From NCBI GenBank assembly GCA_964392415.1, contig CAYMPL010000022.1:1-27139 (forward strand): a stretch of DNA of 27,139 nt, given 5' to 3'. The notes below the pieces were generated by a model. The model worked only from the letters and a program-made list of their open reading frames with translations, was not told where the DNA came from and did not search any database. Shown piece after piece: positions 15,532 through 22,739 of the stretch (position 1 is the stretch's first letter; every line of letters starts with the position of its first letter). Origin of the DNA: CAYJMQ01 sp964392415 (GTDB lineage: Bacteria > Bdellovibrionota > JACOXK01 > 2-02-FULL-40-11). Both the position numbers and the translations under genes were made by a program.

Positions 15532-17365
15532 GGCTTAATCTCCGAATGAAGGAACCTATATAATAGAACATCATGCTGAGAAGCAAAGTCAAACGGAATC
15601 TAAAATATCTGAAGCGTTGGCCGAACGATATCTTTTCTTTGAGCTTTCCGGCCATATAGAGCTGTTTATATTTGGCCCGCTGCACTTTGCCACTGCTGGT
15701 TCTCTGAAATGTTCCCCGTGGATAAATCCGAACCTCATCCGGCGAAAGACCAAGATCCTGAGTCACGACGCGGGAAATCTCTTTTGCAAGACGCTCCCGA
15801 TGTTTCAATTGATCTGGCTTTGCTTCAGCAAGAACAACCACTTTTTCGCTCCCTGATTTTTCATCATACATTCCAAACGCGAGAACAGCGCCTGAACGAA
15901 TTCCTTCGACGTATTGTGCCACGACTTCAATATCCTGCGGGCAATAATTTCTCCCCCCTTTGATAATCATATCTTTCTTGCGCCCCGCGATATAGAGCTC
16001 GCCCTCGGCCAGATACCCAAGATCGCCGGTGTAGAGCCAACGATTCCGAATCACTTTTTTTGTCTCATGCTCTTTTTGGAAATAGCCATCCATCACCGAA
16101 GGACCGCGCACAACGACCTCTCCGATTTCTCGCTCGTCTAAAATTTTCCCTTCATCGCTAACAATCATCACTTCATTGCCCATCACAGGCTTACCACAGG
16201 AGACAAAACAGACCCCCTCATTCGTTCTGTTCGGATTAATGCGGGTCGCTTTCTTCTCCTTTTCCAACACCTCGCGATCGACACAGTCATATTTGAGCCC
16301 TTCACCCGGGCGTGTAAAGGTAATCGAAAGGCAGTTCTCCGCCATCCCATAGCCTGGCACAACAGCCCCCGGGTTAAAACCATACGCTTTGAAAGCCTCT
16401 TCAAATTTCTTCATCGTATCGACAGAAATAGGCTCAGACCCGCTAAACGCGACACGCCAGCTCGAAAGATCGAGACCTTTGATATCATCCGGACGAACAC
16501 GCTTCGTTGCGAGACCGTAGGCTGAGTTTGGACCTGCAGACATCGTTGCTTTGTATTTTGAAATCGCCTCCAGCCACGACTTGGGATCGAAAAGAAATTT
16601 TTCAGGTGACATAAGGATCAGCTTCATCCCCACATAGAGCGAGTGGAGGAAGCCCCCAACGAGCCCCATGTCATGAAAAAGCGGGAGCCAGCTTACCGCG
16701 ACATCTTTTGCGTTTGATTTTAAGCCATCCATGATCGAGCGAATCTGCGCAATCATTTGATGATGTCGAATGACAACCCCTTTTGGAAGGCTCGTACTCC
16801 CCGATGTGTATTGAATAAACGCAATGTCTTCGGGGAAAACCCTTAAAGGATCTGTCGAAAACTGGATATCTCTGGGAATTTTTTCGACCGTTGCCAGAAC
16901 GACGCCCAATTCTTTATGTTCGCGCGTGATCTCCTTAAAAAGAGCCGCATGGTGTTCTGTCGTTAAAATATATTTTGCCGCCGAATCCCGGCAAATATGG
17001 GCGAGTGTTTCTGCCGCGCGATTTAATCCGAGTAGAAGCCGGTCCCTGGCGACAACGGGAACGGCTATTCCCCCCGCGCGAAGAGTCCCCAGGAAGCTCG
17101 AAAGAAAAGATCTCGCATTGGGGAGGGCAAGAATCACCCGCTCCCCTTTTTTAAGCCCCATTTTTTTTAGCCATTCCGCATACCTTCGGGATTCTTCATC
17201 CAAATCCTTAAAAGTAATCTTTTGCTCCTCCCCTTTAAAATCGACGACATTGCAATATTCTTTCGAGGGATAGCGCTGGCTCCAATACTCAAGGGCTTCA
17301 ACGATCGATGAAAACAGGGGGAGATCTTCTTTTATCTCTGTCTCTTTTAATTTTAGCGGTCCCAT
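15464..17365 (-). CDS. Fatty-acyl-AMP ligase (FAAL-like), with C-terminal membrane-associated tail
   Basis: The 633-residue enzyme of the ANL superfamily has the P-loop YTSGSTSLPKG (186-196) and the FAAL-type segment WLPLFHDMGLVGGFL (226-240), and later GYGMAEN and YTGDLGYL. FAALs adenylate free fatty acids and pass them to acyl carrier proteins rather than CoA. The small ACP gene that overlaps the 3' end supports this. Residues about 591-607 (LTLLLSMMFYYIGSFI) are hydrophobic and flanked by Arg and Lys, so the tail may sit in the membrane. The ATG follows GAGAGG. The two genes face the ole operon, suggesting that they feed acyl chains to, or act beside, the olefin pathway; this is inference. 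Confidence 0.9.
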   Translation of the reverse strand: MGPLKLKETEIKEDLPLFSSIVEALEYWSQRYPSKEYCNVVDFKGEEQKITFKDLDEESRRYAEWLKKMGLKKGERVILALPNARSFLSSFLGTLRAGGIAVPVVARDRLLLGLNRAAETLAHICRDSAAKYILTTEHHAALFKEITREHKELGVVLATVEKIPRDIQFSTDPLRVFPEDIAFIQYTSGSTSLPKGVVIRHHQMIAQIRSIMDGLKSNAKDVAVSWLPLFHDMGLVGGFLHSLYVGMKLILMSPEKFLFDPKSWLEAISKYKATMSAGPNSAYGLATKRVRPDDIKGLDLSSWRVAFSGSEPISVDTMKKFEEAFKAYGFNPGAVVPGYGMAENCLSITFTRPGEGLKYDCVDREVLEKEKKATRINPNRTNEGVCFVSCGKPVMGNEVMIVSDEGKILDEREIGEVVVRGPSVMDGYFQKEHETKKVIRNRWLYTGDLGYLAEGELYIAGRKKDMIIKGGRNYCPQDIEVVAQYVEGIRSGAVLAFGMYDEKSGSEKVVVLAEAKPDQLKHRERLAKEISRVVTQDLGLSPDEVRIYPRGTFQRTSSGKVQRAKYKQLYMAGKLKEKISFGQRFRYFRFRLTLLLSMMFYYIGSFIRRLSLGKRKNKEASSHSDSQGSKTAL

Positions 17366-17422
17366 AATCCTCTCATTAGAAAGATTAAAAAATAATTAAA
17401 AACCTTTCATCTTTCCGCCCTG

Positions 17423-17428
17423 ATTATA
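17423..17428 (-). promoter_or_regulatory. -10 box of the FAAL/ACP unit
   Basis: A perfect TATAAT on the minus strand lies 57 nt before the FAAL ATG. The best -35 candidate, TTGCTT at 16-bp spacing, is weak. Confidence 0.4.
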
Positions 17429-17460
17429 AACCCCACCCTGTTAAAAGCAATTGATTGTGA

Positions 17461-17466
17461 TAGAAT
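17461..17466 (+). promoter_or_regulatory. -10 box of the lipoprotein gene
   Basis: TAGAAT ends 8 nt before the ATG at 17475, so the transcript would be almost leaderless. No convincing -35 box was found. Confidence 0.35.
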
Positions 17467-17474
17467 TTAAACAT

Positions 17475-18539
17475 ATGCCATTTTTAAAAAATATTATTGT
17501 TTGTCTCATCGTTGTTTCCACCCATTTTTACTTTGGATGCAAACCCTCTGGCGAGGGGATCGAAGGACCTTTACAAAGTTCGACCGGGCTCGACAGTTCT
17601 CCCCAGGCGCCAAAAAGCACGCAGGGAACACCGGCTGTTGTAACGATAGACTCCCCAAGCGCCGCCTTTGAACCAAATCAACTGATCTCATTCACCACAG
17701 TCGTTTCAGGAATCCAGGGAATTGCAAGATTTGAATGGACTATTGATGGTGTAAAAATTCCAGATCCTGCACAAACCATTAATCAGACTTTTTCCGCTGC
17801 AGGCTCTCACACCATTCAAGTCAATCTCTTTGATATCCAGAATCGCCTTTTAGGATCGGCAACACGAATTATCGATGTTGCGGCTCAAGCCGCGCCCGCG
17901 CCCGCACCTGCGCCTGCGCCCGCGCCTGCGCCAGAACCGGCGCCCGCGCCAGCTGCGCCTCCCGGCATCGCGCTCAGCTGTTTATCGACCGCATTTCAGG
18001 CGTTTGTTGATTCTGTAAACAACATATTGACTCAGAGTAACTTTAAAACAGTCAATCAAATCGACGCCACATGTACGGCGCCAGCCGTGATTGTGCCCGG
18101 ACAAACGCAAAATATCGTGACTTCAACGACGGATGTAGCGCTGCTTACAGGAACCGGCCAGCAAACCCTTACAAATCTTTCTGTCAAAGGTTTGCACCTC
18201 CCCTCAAGTGGATTCGCCACCTGTACGGCATGTTTCCAAAACAACCCACCCGTAACCATCATCGCATGGGCATGGCATTATCACGCGTTTATAGATGCCG
18301 GGGGGCAAAGGATTGAATTAGGGAGACTCACGCAAGACAAAAACGATCCAACGATTTATACCATCAGCCCAAATGCCACGGGAAACCTTCAGGGGGCGGT
18401 GGTTATTGTGAAAGCGATTCTGCATGAAGAGAGGAAGTCGCAATTCTTTGGGGAAGTTCCCAATTTAACGAATGTCGAGGCAGGCGGCGGCAGCAAGGTT
18501 CAAGAACATACCATCTTTAGCAAAACGCTAAGCTTTTAA
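17475..18539 (+). CDS. Lipoprotein with PKD-like domain, Ala-Pro linker and unknown C-terminal domain
   Basis: The ATG at 17475 gives a lipoprotein signal (MPFLKNIIVCLIVVSTHFYF, Gly, then Cys); the ATG at 17451 would lengthen the n-region. Residues about 55-135 look like a PKD or Ig-like beta-sandwich (FEWTIDGVKIPD...AGSHTIQVNLFD). A linker of Ala-Pro dipeptides follows, then a domain of about 190 residues with Cys residues (SCLST, DATCTAP, TCTACFQ) that I do not recognise. It is probably anchored to the outer membrane with the C-terminal domain at the end of the linker. The gene stands alone between the FAAL gene and asnS, and a palindromic repeat lies 27 nt after its stop. Confidence 0.85.
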   Translation: MPFLKNIIVCLIVVSTHFYFGCKPSGEGIEGPLQSSTGLDSSPQAPKSTQGTPAVVTIDSPSAAFEPNQLISFTTVVSGIQGIARFEWTIDGVKIPDPAQTINQTFSAAGSHTIQVNLFDIQNRLLGSATRIIDVAAQAAPAPAPAPAPAPAPEPAPAPAAPPGIALSCLSTAFQAFVDSVNNILTQSNFKTVNQIDATCTAPAVIVPGQTQNIVTSTTDVALLTGTGQQTLTNLSVKGLHLPSSGFATCTACFQNNPPVTIIAWAWHYHAFIDAGGQRIELGRLTQDKNDPTIYTISPNATGNLQGAVVIVKAILHEERKSQFFGEVPNLTNVEAGGGSKVQEHTIFSKTLSF

Positions 18540-18566
18540 CAGCTGAAAAAGTCATGCAGAGTGGGG

Positions 18567-18599
18567 GAGATCCCTCGACCCTTCGGGTCTCGGGATGAC
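18567..18599. repeat. Palindromic repeat copy 3, downstream of the lipoprotein gene
   Basis: Outer arms ATCCC/GGGAT, TC on both sides, inner arms GACCC/GGGTC, loop TTC. It lies between the lipoprotein stop and asnS. Confidence 0.85.
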
Positions 18600-18635
18600 T
18601 CTAGAGGATGCTTGTCATTTGTCAAACATTCTATT

Positions 18636-19949
18636 ATGAACGGGGGGATGCAGATTTACATTGCAGACATCGGAAAATACATTAAAAACGGGGGAGAAGA
18701 GGTTACCCTCTGCGGCTGGGTTTATCAAAAAAGGTCGAGCGGGAAGATTCGATTTCTGGTTCTAAGAGACGGCACAGGAACCATTCAGTGCATTTTGAGT
18801 CATACGGAGGTCGATCAGAAAACTTGGGAGACCTTCGACCAGATGACTCAGGAAAGCTCCCTAAAAGTTTCTGGAAAAATCACAGAGCGTCCTGGAAATT
18901 ATCAGGGAAATTATGAACTTCAGGTAAAGCATCTTGAGGCGCTTCAAATCGCTGAAAACTACCCGATTTCACCCAAAGAGCACGGCGTCGATTTTTTGAT
19001 GGATCATAGACATCTGTGGCTGCGTTCCTCGCGTCAGCACGCGATTTTAAAAATACGCAACGAATTGATTCATGCCTGTCACGACTTTTTTAACGGCAAG
19101 GGATTTACACAGCTCGACGCCCCGATCTTAACCCCTTCCGCCTGCGAAGGGACTACCACCCTTTTCGAAGTCCAATATTTCGACGACAAGGTCTATCTCA
19201 CCCAGAGCGGCCAGCTCTATATGGAGGCTGGCTGTTTCGCGTTTGGGAAGGTCTACTGCTTTGGGCCGACATTTCGCGCAGAGAAATCGAAAACAAGAAG
19301 ACATTTAACCGAGTTTTGGATGATTGAGCCCGAGGTTGCGTTCTTTGATCTCGAACAAGACATGAATCTCGCCGAAGAATTTATTGAATATATTGTTCGG
19401 AGAGTTCTCACAAACAAAAAAAAGGAACTTGAAATTTTAGAAAGAGACACAAAAATCCTAGATGGGACAAAAGCCCCCTTCGAGAGAATCAGCTACGACG
19501 AAGCGGTTGAAATACTTAAAAAAGAGGGGGTCGACTTCCAGTGGGGAAGCGATTTTGGAGGGACCGATGAAACAGTCCTCACGCAGAAGTTTCAAAAGCC
19601 TTTCTTCGTTCATCGTTTTCCCTCACAAATTAAGGCATTTTATATGAAGCAGGATCATGAAAACCCCAAACTTTCATTATCGATGGATGTTTTGGCTCCT
19701 GAAGGATATGGAGAAATTATCGGTGGGGGACAACGCGAAGAAAATATTGAGGCGCTTCTTAAAAAAATGGATGAACACGGCTTAAATCCGATTGATTTCA
19801 AATGGTATCTCGATCTCAGAAAATATGGCGCCGTCCCCCATGCGGGATTTGGAATGGGGATTGAGCGAATGCTCTCATGGATCTGCGGGCTGGATCATGT
19901 TCGGGAAACGATTCCATTTCCGAGGATGCTTTATCGGATAACTCCTTAG
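18636..19949 (+). CDS. asnS: Asparaginyl-tRNA synthetase
   Basis: This class IIb enzyme charges tRNA-Asn. An N-terminal OB-fold anticodon-binding domain (VTLCGWVYQKR...) is followed by the catalytic core with motif 2 (FGPTFRAEKSKTRRHLTEFW) and motif 3 (GFGMGIERMLSWICGL). The motif-2 Arg and the ending ETIPFPR fit AsnS rather than AspS. The start is either ATG 18636 (MNGGMQIYIADI) or ATG 18648 (MQIYIADI); neither has a spaced ribosome site. Codons upstream to 18561 lie partly in the repeat and are not part of the protein. The TAG is followed at once by palindromic repeat copy 4. Confidence 0.95.
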   Translation: MNGGMQIYIADIGKYIKNGGEEVTLCGWVYQKRSSGKIRFLVLRDGTGTIQCILSHTEVDQKTWETFDQMTQESSLKVSGKITERPGNYQGNYELQVKHLEALQIAENYPISPKEHGVDFLMDHRHLWLRSSRQHAILKIRNELIHACHDFFNGKGFTQLDAPILTPSACEGTTTLFEVQYFDDKVYLTQSGQLYMEAGCFAFGKVYCFGPTFRAEKSKTRRHLTEFWMIEPEVAFFDLEQDMNLAEEFIEYIVRRVLTNKKKELEILERDTKILDGTKAPFERISYDEAVEILKKEGVDFQWGSDFGGTDETVLTQKFQKPFFVHRFPSQIKAFYMKQDHENPKLSLSMDVLAPEGYGEIIGGGQREENIEALLKKMDEHGLNPIDFKWYLDLRKYGAVPHAGFGMGIERMLSWICGLDHVRETIPFPRMLYRITP

Positions 19950-19995
19950 GTCATTCCGAGCACGAAGCCACGCGCGGCGTAGTGCGAGGAATCTC
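19950..19995. repeat. Palindromic repeat copy 4, long form, directly after the asnS stop
   Basis: In inverted orientation relative to the other copies. Read on the minus strand it has outer arms ATTCC/GGAAT, TC on both sides, middle arms GCAC/GTGC, and an extra inner stem GCCGC/GTGGC behind three-base internal loops. It shares the extra stem with the copy at 23761-23804. Confidence 0.8.
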
Positions 19996-20000
19996 TGTCG

Positions 20001-20028
20001 GAGATGCTTCGGACTTCGCCCTCAGCAT
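20001..20028. repeat. Palindromic repeat copy 5, touching the rsmI stop codon
   Basis: Outer arms ATGCT/AGCAT with TC on both sides. Both arms are changed together compared with the common ATCCT/AGGAT. The inner stem is degenerate (GG...CC). Its end overlaps the first base of the rsmI stop (20028-20030). Confidence 0.75.
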
Positions 20029-20717
20029 TAACGTTTCCTGGAAATAACAACGGTCACCTCACCCAGAATTTTTCTGTTTTTTATTATCTCGGAAATATGT
20101 TCATATTTCCCGCGCAGGATCTCTTCGTAAGGTTTCGTCAGTTCACGACAGACAACCACGTAAGCCCCGCCAAAAAGGGATTCATTGTTTTTTAAAGTTT
20201 TATAAAGCCGATACGGCGACTCAAAGAAAACCATCGTCACATCCAAATCCGAGAATTTCTCAAAAAATCGCCTCTGCTCCCCTTTTTTTCTCGGTGGAAA
20301 ACCGAGAAAAACGAACTTATCAGCCGGCAGCCCTGAAGCGACAAGGGCTGCCATCACAGAGGATGCGCCCGGAAGGGGGACCACACGTATCCCCTCATCC
20401 ATTGCGGCTCTTGTCAGGAGATACCCCGGATCTGAAATGAGCGGGGTTCCCCGGGAGGAAACAATGCCGACATCCTCCCCGCGCTTCAGCCATTCAATCA
20501 TTTTCGAGATCTGTTTTTTTTCGTTATGCTCAAAACAAGAAAAGAGGTTTTTAGTCATGGGAATATGGGGAATATCAAGATCTCTCAAAAGCCGCGTAAA
20601 ATCACGTGTGTCTTCGCAGGCAAAAAATTTTAGTTTTTCAAGATACTGTTTTGCTCTCAAAGATATGTCTGAGATATTTCCGATCGGGACAGAAATGACG
20701 TAGAGTGTGCCAAACAT
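20028..20717 (-). CDS. rsmI: 16S rRNA 2'-O-ribose methyltransferase RsmI, short form
   Basis: RsmI methylates the ribose of C1402 in 16S rRNA using S-adenosylmethionine. The tetrapyrrole-methylase fold is clear: GTLYVISVPIGNISDIS at the N-terminus, EDTR, then GTPLISDPGY, PLPGASSV and ASGLPADKFVFLGFPPRK. Two oddities stand out. The normally conserved VSDAGTP reads VSSRGTP, replacing the Asp and Ala. The protein is 229 residues, ending at GEVTVVISRKR just where the C-terminal helical domain of longer homologues (about 280 residues) would begin, and the stop codon touches a palindromic repeat. The ATG has AAGGA about 8 nt upstream. It converges on asnS and diverges from the STAS gene. Confidence 0.92.
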   Translation of the reverse strand: MFGTLYVISVPIGNISDISLRAKQYLEKLKFFACEDTRDFTRLLRDLDIPHIPMTKNLFSCFEHNEKKQISKMIEWLKRGEDVGIVSSRGTPLISDPGYLLTRAAMDEGIRVVPLPGASSVMAALVASGLPADKFVFLGFPPRKKGEQRRFFEKFSDLDVTMVFFESPYRLYKTLKNNESLFGGAYVVVCRELTKPYEEILRGKYEHISEIIKNRKILGEVTVVISRKR

Positions 20718-20751
20718 GGAAAAATCCTTTTATTGGGGAGCAGCTCAGTGC

Positions 20752-20757
20752 TATACT
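20752..20757 (+). promoter_or_regulatory. Possible -10 box of the STAS gene
   Basis: TATACT on the plus strand lies 91 nt before the STAS start. The same short sequence (CTATACTATG) is a near palindrome, so the opposite strand could serve rsmI. No clear -35 box. Confidence 0.3.
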
Positions 20758-20795
20758 ATGGAAAAAACGTGCTGTCATTTTTTTTCATCGTAGGT

Positions 20796-20843
20796 TTATT
20801 GCCCCTCTTTTTTATGGGCAATAAGCCCACAAAAAAGAGGAGC
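20796..20843 (+). promoter_or_regulatory. Leader with two mutually exclusive hairpins that can hide the ribosome site of the STAS gene
   Basis: Fold 1: 20804-20813 (CCTCTTTTTT) pairs perfectly with 20831-20840 (AAAAAAGAGG). After one A/C mismatch the stem continues 20815-20819 with 20825-20829 around the loop AATAA. The 3' arm contains the AGAGGAG ribosome site, 6 nt before the ATG. Fold 2: 20796-20804 (TTATTGCCC) pairs perfectly with 20816-20824 (GGGCAATAA), using bases of fold 1 and freeing the ribosome site. This is the architecture of a translational switch or RNA thermometer. There is no T-run after either stem, so it is not an intrinsic terminator. Confidence 0.6.
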
Positions 20844-20848
20844 CACTG

Positions 20849-21211
20849 ATGAAAGCATCCATTATTCACAAACGCGGAGTATCGGTTGTTTTGTTTGACG
20901 GACATCTTAATTTTTTGCATGCGATAAAACTTCGAGAAGAACTTGAATCTTTTTATGAAAATAAAAAAAATAAAAAGATTATTTTTAATTTAAAAAATCT
21001 CGAATTTATCGGAAGCTCAGGCATCAAGCCCTTTATACAGATTTTCAAACGTCTCAATAAAAGAAGGACAAAGCCGCGGCTTTGTGGATTAAGTCCAGAG
21101 TATCAAAGACTTTTTCGGGCATTTGAAGGAAAAAAAAGATTTCATATTTTTGAAAACGAGGGCGAGGCGATCCAAAGCTATCGATGGCATAAAAAAAGCG
21201 CGCGCGCTTAA
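20849..21211 (+). CDS. STAS-domain protein (anti-sigma factor antagonist type)
   Basis: The 120-residue protein is a single STAS domain of the SpoIIAA/anti-anti-sigma kind. The phosphorylation loop reads FIGSSGIKPF (about residues 51-60), with Ser-Ser in place of the usual Asp-Ser. In the family such proteins bind anti-sigma kinases or act in signalling complexes; no kinase or sigma gene is adjacent, so the partner is unknown. The C-terminus is unusually basic (YRWHKKSARA). ATG follows the AGAGGAG site, which lies within a hairpin-forming leader. Its stop overlaps the stop of yraN on the other strand. Confidence 0.85.
   Translation: MKASIIHKRGVSVVLFDGHLNFLHAIKLREELESFYENKKNKKIIFNLKNLEFIGSSGIKPFIQIFKRLNKRRTKPRLCGLSPEYQRLFRAFEGKKRFHIFENEGEAIQSYRWHKKSARA
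21189..21207 (-). terminator. Candidate intrinsic terminator after yraN, inside the end of the STAS gene
   Basis: On the minus strand the palindrome AAGCGCGCGCGCTT, overlapping the yraN stop, is followed by more T residues (seven T in all). A 5-bp stem with four-base loop plus T-run is a plausible, short terminator for the long minus-strand operon. Confidence 0.45.
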
Positions 21212-21558
21212 AGCCTAAGTTCCAAAATATTTTCAAGGTGTATCAGTTTTGCCTTTGGCGTTCTTTCAATGCCGATAAAATCGACCTGAAAATGATCAAA
21301 GGAGTAACCATATCTTTGTATATAAAACTGGACTGATCGTGACAACCGCTTCATTTTTCCAGGCGATATGGCTTCCAAGACATTGGATTGTCTTGTTTTG
21401 ATTTCAAAGAAAATTAATTTCCCATCCTTAATCGCCGAAACATCAATCTCCCCCCACTGACAGTACCAATTTGTGTGAAGAATTTTATACCCTTTTCTTT
21501 GTAAATAGCGGCAGGCAGCCTCTTCACCTGAAGAACCGAATTTCCGATGAGCGTTCAT
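21208..21558 (-). CDS. yraN: YraN/UPF0102 family endonuclease-like protein
   Basis: This family has an archaeal-resolvase-like fold. The segments FGSSGEEAACRYLQRKGYKIL, WGEIDVSAIKDGKLIFFEIKTR (GEID...EIKT, the PD-(D/E)XK-like core) and the RYGYSFDHFQVDFIGI end are present. The cellular role is not established. ATG at 21558 gives the normal N-terminus MNAHRKFG; one at 21576 would add six residues. It follows rnhB closely, the usual neighbour, and is the last gene of the translation operon. The stop overlaps the convergent STAS stop by 4 bp and a small GC hairpin. Confidence 0.9.
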   Translation of the reverse strand: MNAHRKFGSSGEEAACRYLQRKGYKILHTNWYCQWGEIDVSAIKDGKLIFFEIKTRQSNVLEAISPGKMKRLSRSVQFYIQRYGYSFDHFQVDFIGIERTPKAKLIHLENILELRL

Positions 21559-21579
21559 GCGCTGAAAGACATACAAAAT

Positions 21580-22194
21580 CTATGCCAACAAAACCCCCCG
21601 AAAACTTTTTCGGTGGATTTGCGTTATCCCATATTTTTCGATCGCTGTCAGATGCTTTGGGGTTGGATAGCCTTTGTTGGATGAAAAATCGTAGTGGGGA
21701 TAGAGACGGTGATAATCGATCATTAAATGATCACGAAAAACTTTGGCTATAATGGAGGCAGCAGAAATCGATTGGCAGAGACGGTCTCCTTTAGGAATCG
21801 AAAGTTGAGGAATCAAACCAATCGCAGACAAATTGCCGTCTATCAGCAAATAATCGGCCCCGGAATGCAGGGCATCCACCCCCTTTTTCATGGCAAGCTT
21901 TGTTGCCTGAAGAATATTGATCTCATCAATGATATCGGGGGATACCAAACCGATACCGATAGCAACCGCCTGACCATAAATCTCTTTATAAAGCTGCTCC
22001 CTTTTTTCAGGGGTCAAAAGTTTTGAATCATTGAGCCCGGTAATCGTGTGAGTTTGGGGGAGAATCACCGCGGCGGCAACCACAGGGCCGGCAAGACAAC
22101 CGCGTCCTACCTCATCAACCCCTGCAATCAGACGATAGCCTTCACCCCAAAGCTGCTTTTCATATTTATCGGATGGTCTGCTCCTAGAAAGCAC
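21580..22194 (-). CDS. rnhB: Ribonuclease HII
   Basis: RNase HII cuts the RNA strand of RNA-DNA hybrids, and single ribonucleotides in DNA. The active-site residues are visible: Asp27 and Glu28 in GVDEVGRGCLAGPV, Asp119 in LLIDGN and an Asp in SIIAKVFRDHLM. The length of 204 residues is normal. The start is a GTG at 22194, preceded by GAGG at a rather long distance, and the palindromic repeat copy 6 lies just upstream, between rplS and rnhB. The order rplS-rnhB-yraN is widespread. Confidence 0.95.
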   Translation of the reverse strand: MLSRSRPSDKYEKQLWGEGYRLIAGVDEVGRGCLAGPVVAAAVILPQTHTITGLNDSKLLTPEKREQLYKEIYGQAVAIGIGLVSPDIIDEINILQATKLAMKKGVDALHSGADYLLIDGNLSAIGLIPQLSIPKGDRLCQSISAASIIAKVFRDHLMIDYHRLYPHYDFSSNKGYPTPKHLTAIEKYGITQIHRKSFRGVLLA

Positions 22195-22212
22195 AACAAC
22201 AATACCTCAACA

Positions 22213-22243
22213 GAGATCCTTCGGGCTTCGCCCTCAGGATGAC
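22213..22243. repeat. Palindromic repeat copy 6, 1 nt after the rplS stop
   Basis: Outer arms ATCCT/AGGAT, TC on both sides, inner arms GGGC/GCCC, loop TTC. It differs from copy 2 only in the loop. It fills most of the gap between rplS and rnhB. Confidence 0.88.
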
Positions 22244-22244
22244 A

Positions 22245-22739
22245 TTACTTCAGATGCCCTGCTTCTGCAGTCTCAGCCGCTGCTTTTTTCTCTTCTTCTG
22301 TCGCTGAAGAAACGACTGGACCTGCGGCTGCTTTTACAGCGCCTGTCTCATCCTCTGGAACTTCTATCAACTCACTCTCAATACGTGCCGCCTTTCCGCG
22401 CAGTTTTCTCAAATAATAAAGGCGTGATCTTCTCACATGCCCTTCTGTCAATCGTTCAATTTTCTCGAGCGTTGGAGAATGAAGCGGAAATACCCTCTCA
22501 ACCCCCACCCCAAATGAAATTTTTCGGACCGTAAGGGTCGAACGCACACTCCCTTTGGCAATTCGTATCACAACCCCTTCAAAGATCTGAAGCCGTTCTT
22601 TATCCCCCTCTTTAATTTTTGCATATACCCGAACGGTATCCCCTGTTTTTAATTTTAATGAAACGGCATTCTTCCTGAGCTGCCGCGATTCAAATAGCTC
22701 AAGAAGATTCCCTTTTTTCTCTTGTTTTTTCTCGGTCAT
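22245..22739 (-). CDS. rplS: Ribosomal protein L19 with C-terminal extension
   Basis: L19 sits at the 30S-50S interface. The core (LKLKTGDTVRVYAKI, LQIFEGVVIRIAKG, LTVRKISFGVGVERVFPLHSP, RRSRLYYLR) is typical. ATG at 22739 gives MTEKKQEKKGNLLELFESRQLRK and lies inside the end of trmD, overlapping it by 41 nt; a GTG at 22748 is less likely. After about residue 125 there is an extra Ala- and Glu-rich tail of about 38 residues not needed for the L19 fold, which ends 1 nt before a palindromic repeat. Confidence 0.95.
   Translation of the reverse strand: MTEKKQEKKGNLLELFESRQLRKNAVSLKLKTGDTVRVYAKIKEGDKERLQIFEGVVIRIAKGSVRSTLTVRKISFGVGVERVFPLHSPTLEKIERLTEGHVRRSRLYYLRKLRGKAARIESELIEVPEDETGAVKAAAGPVVSSATEEEKKAAAETAEAGHLK

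Noticed and set aside
18567..20028. Palindromic repeats as intrinsic terminators after the lipoprotein gene, asnS and rsmI
   Set aside because: None is followed by a T-run in the needed direction. A role in mRNA 3'-end protection remains possible, but not classical termination.
20804..20840. Bidirectional intrinsic terminator between rsmI and the STAS gene
   Set aside because: The long hairpin lies after the likely start of the STAS transcript, has its T-run on the 5' side only, and overlaps the ribosome site, so a translational role fits better.
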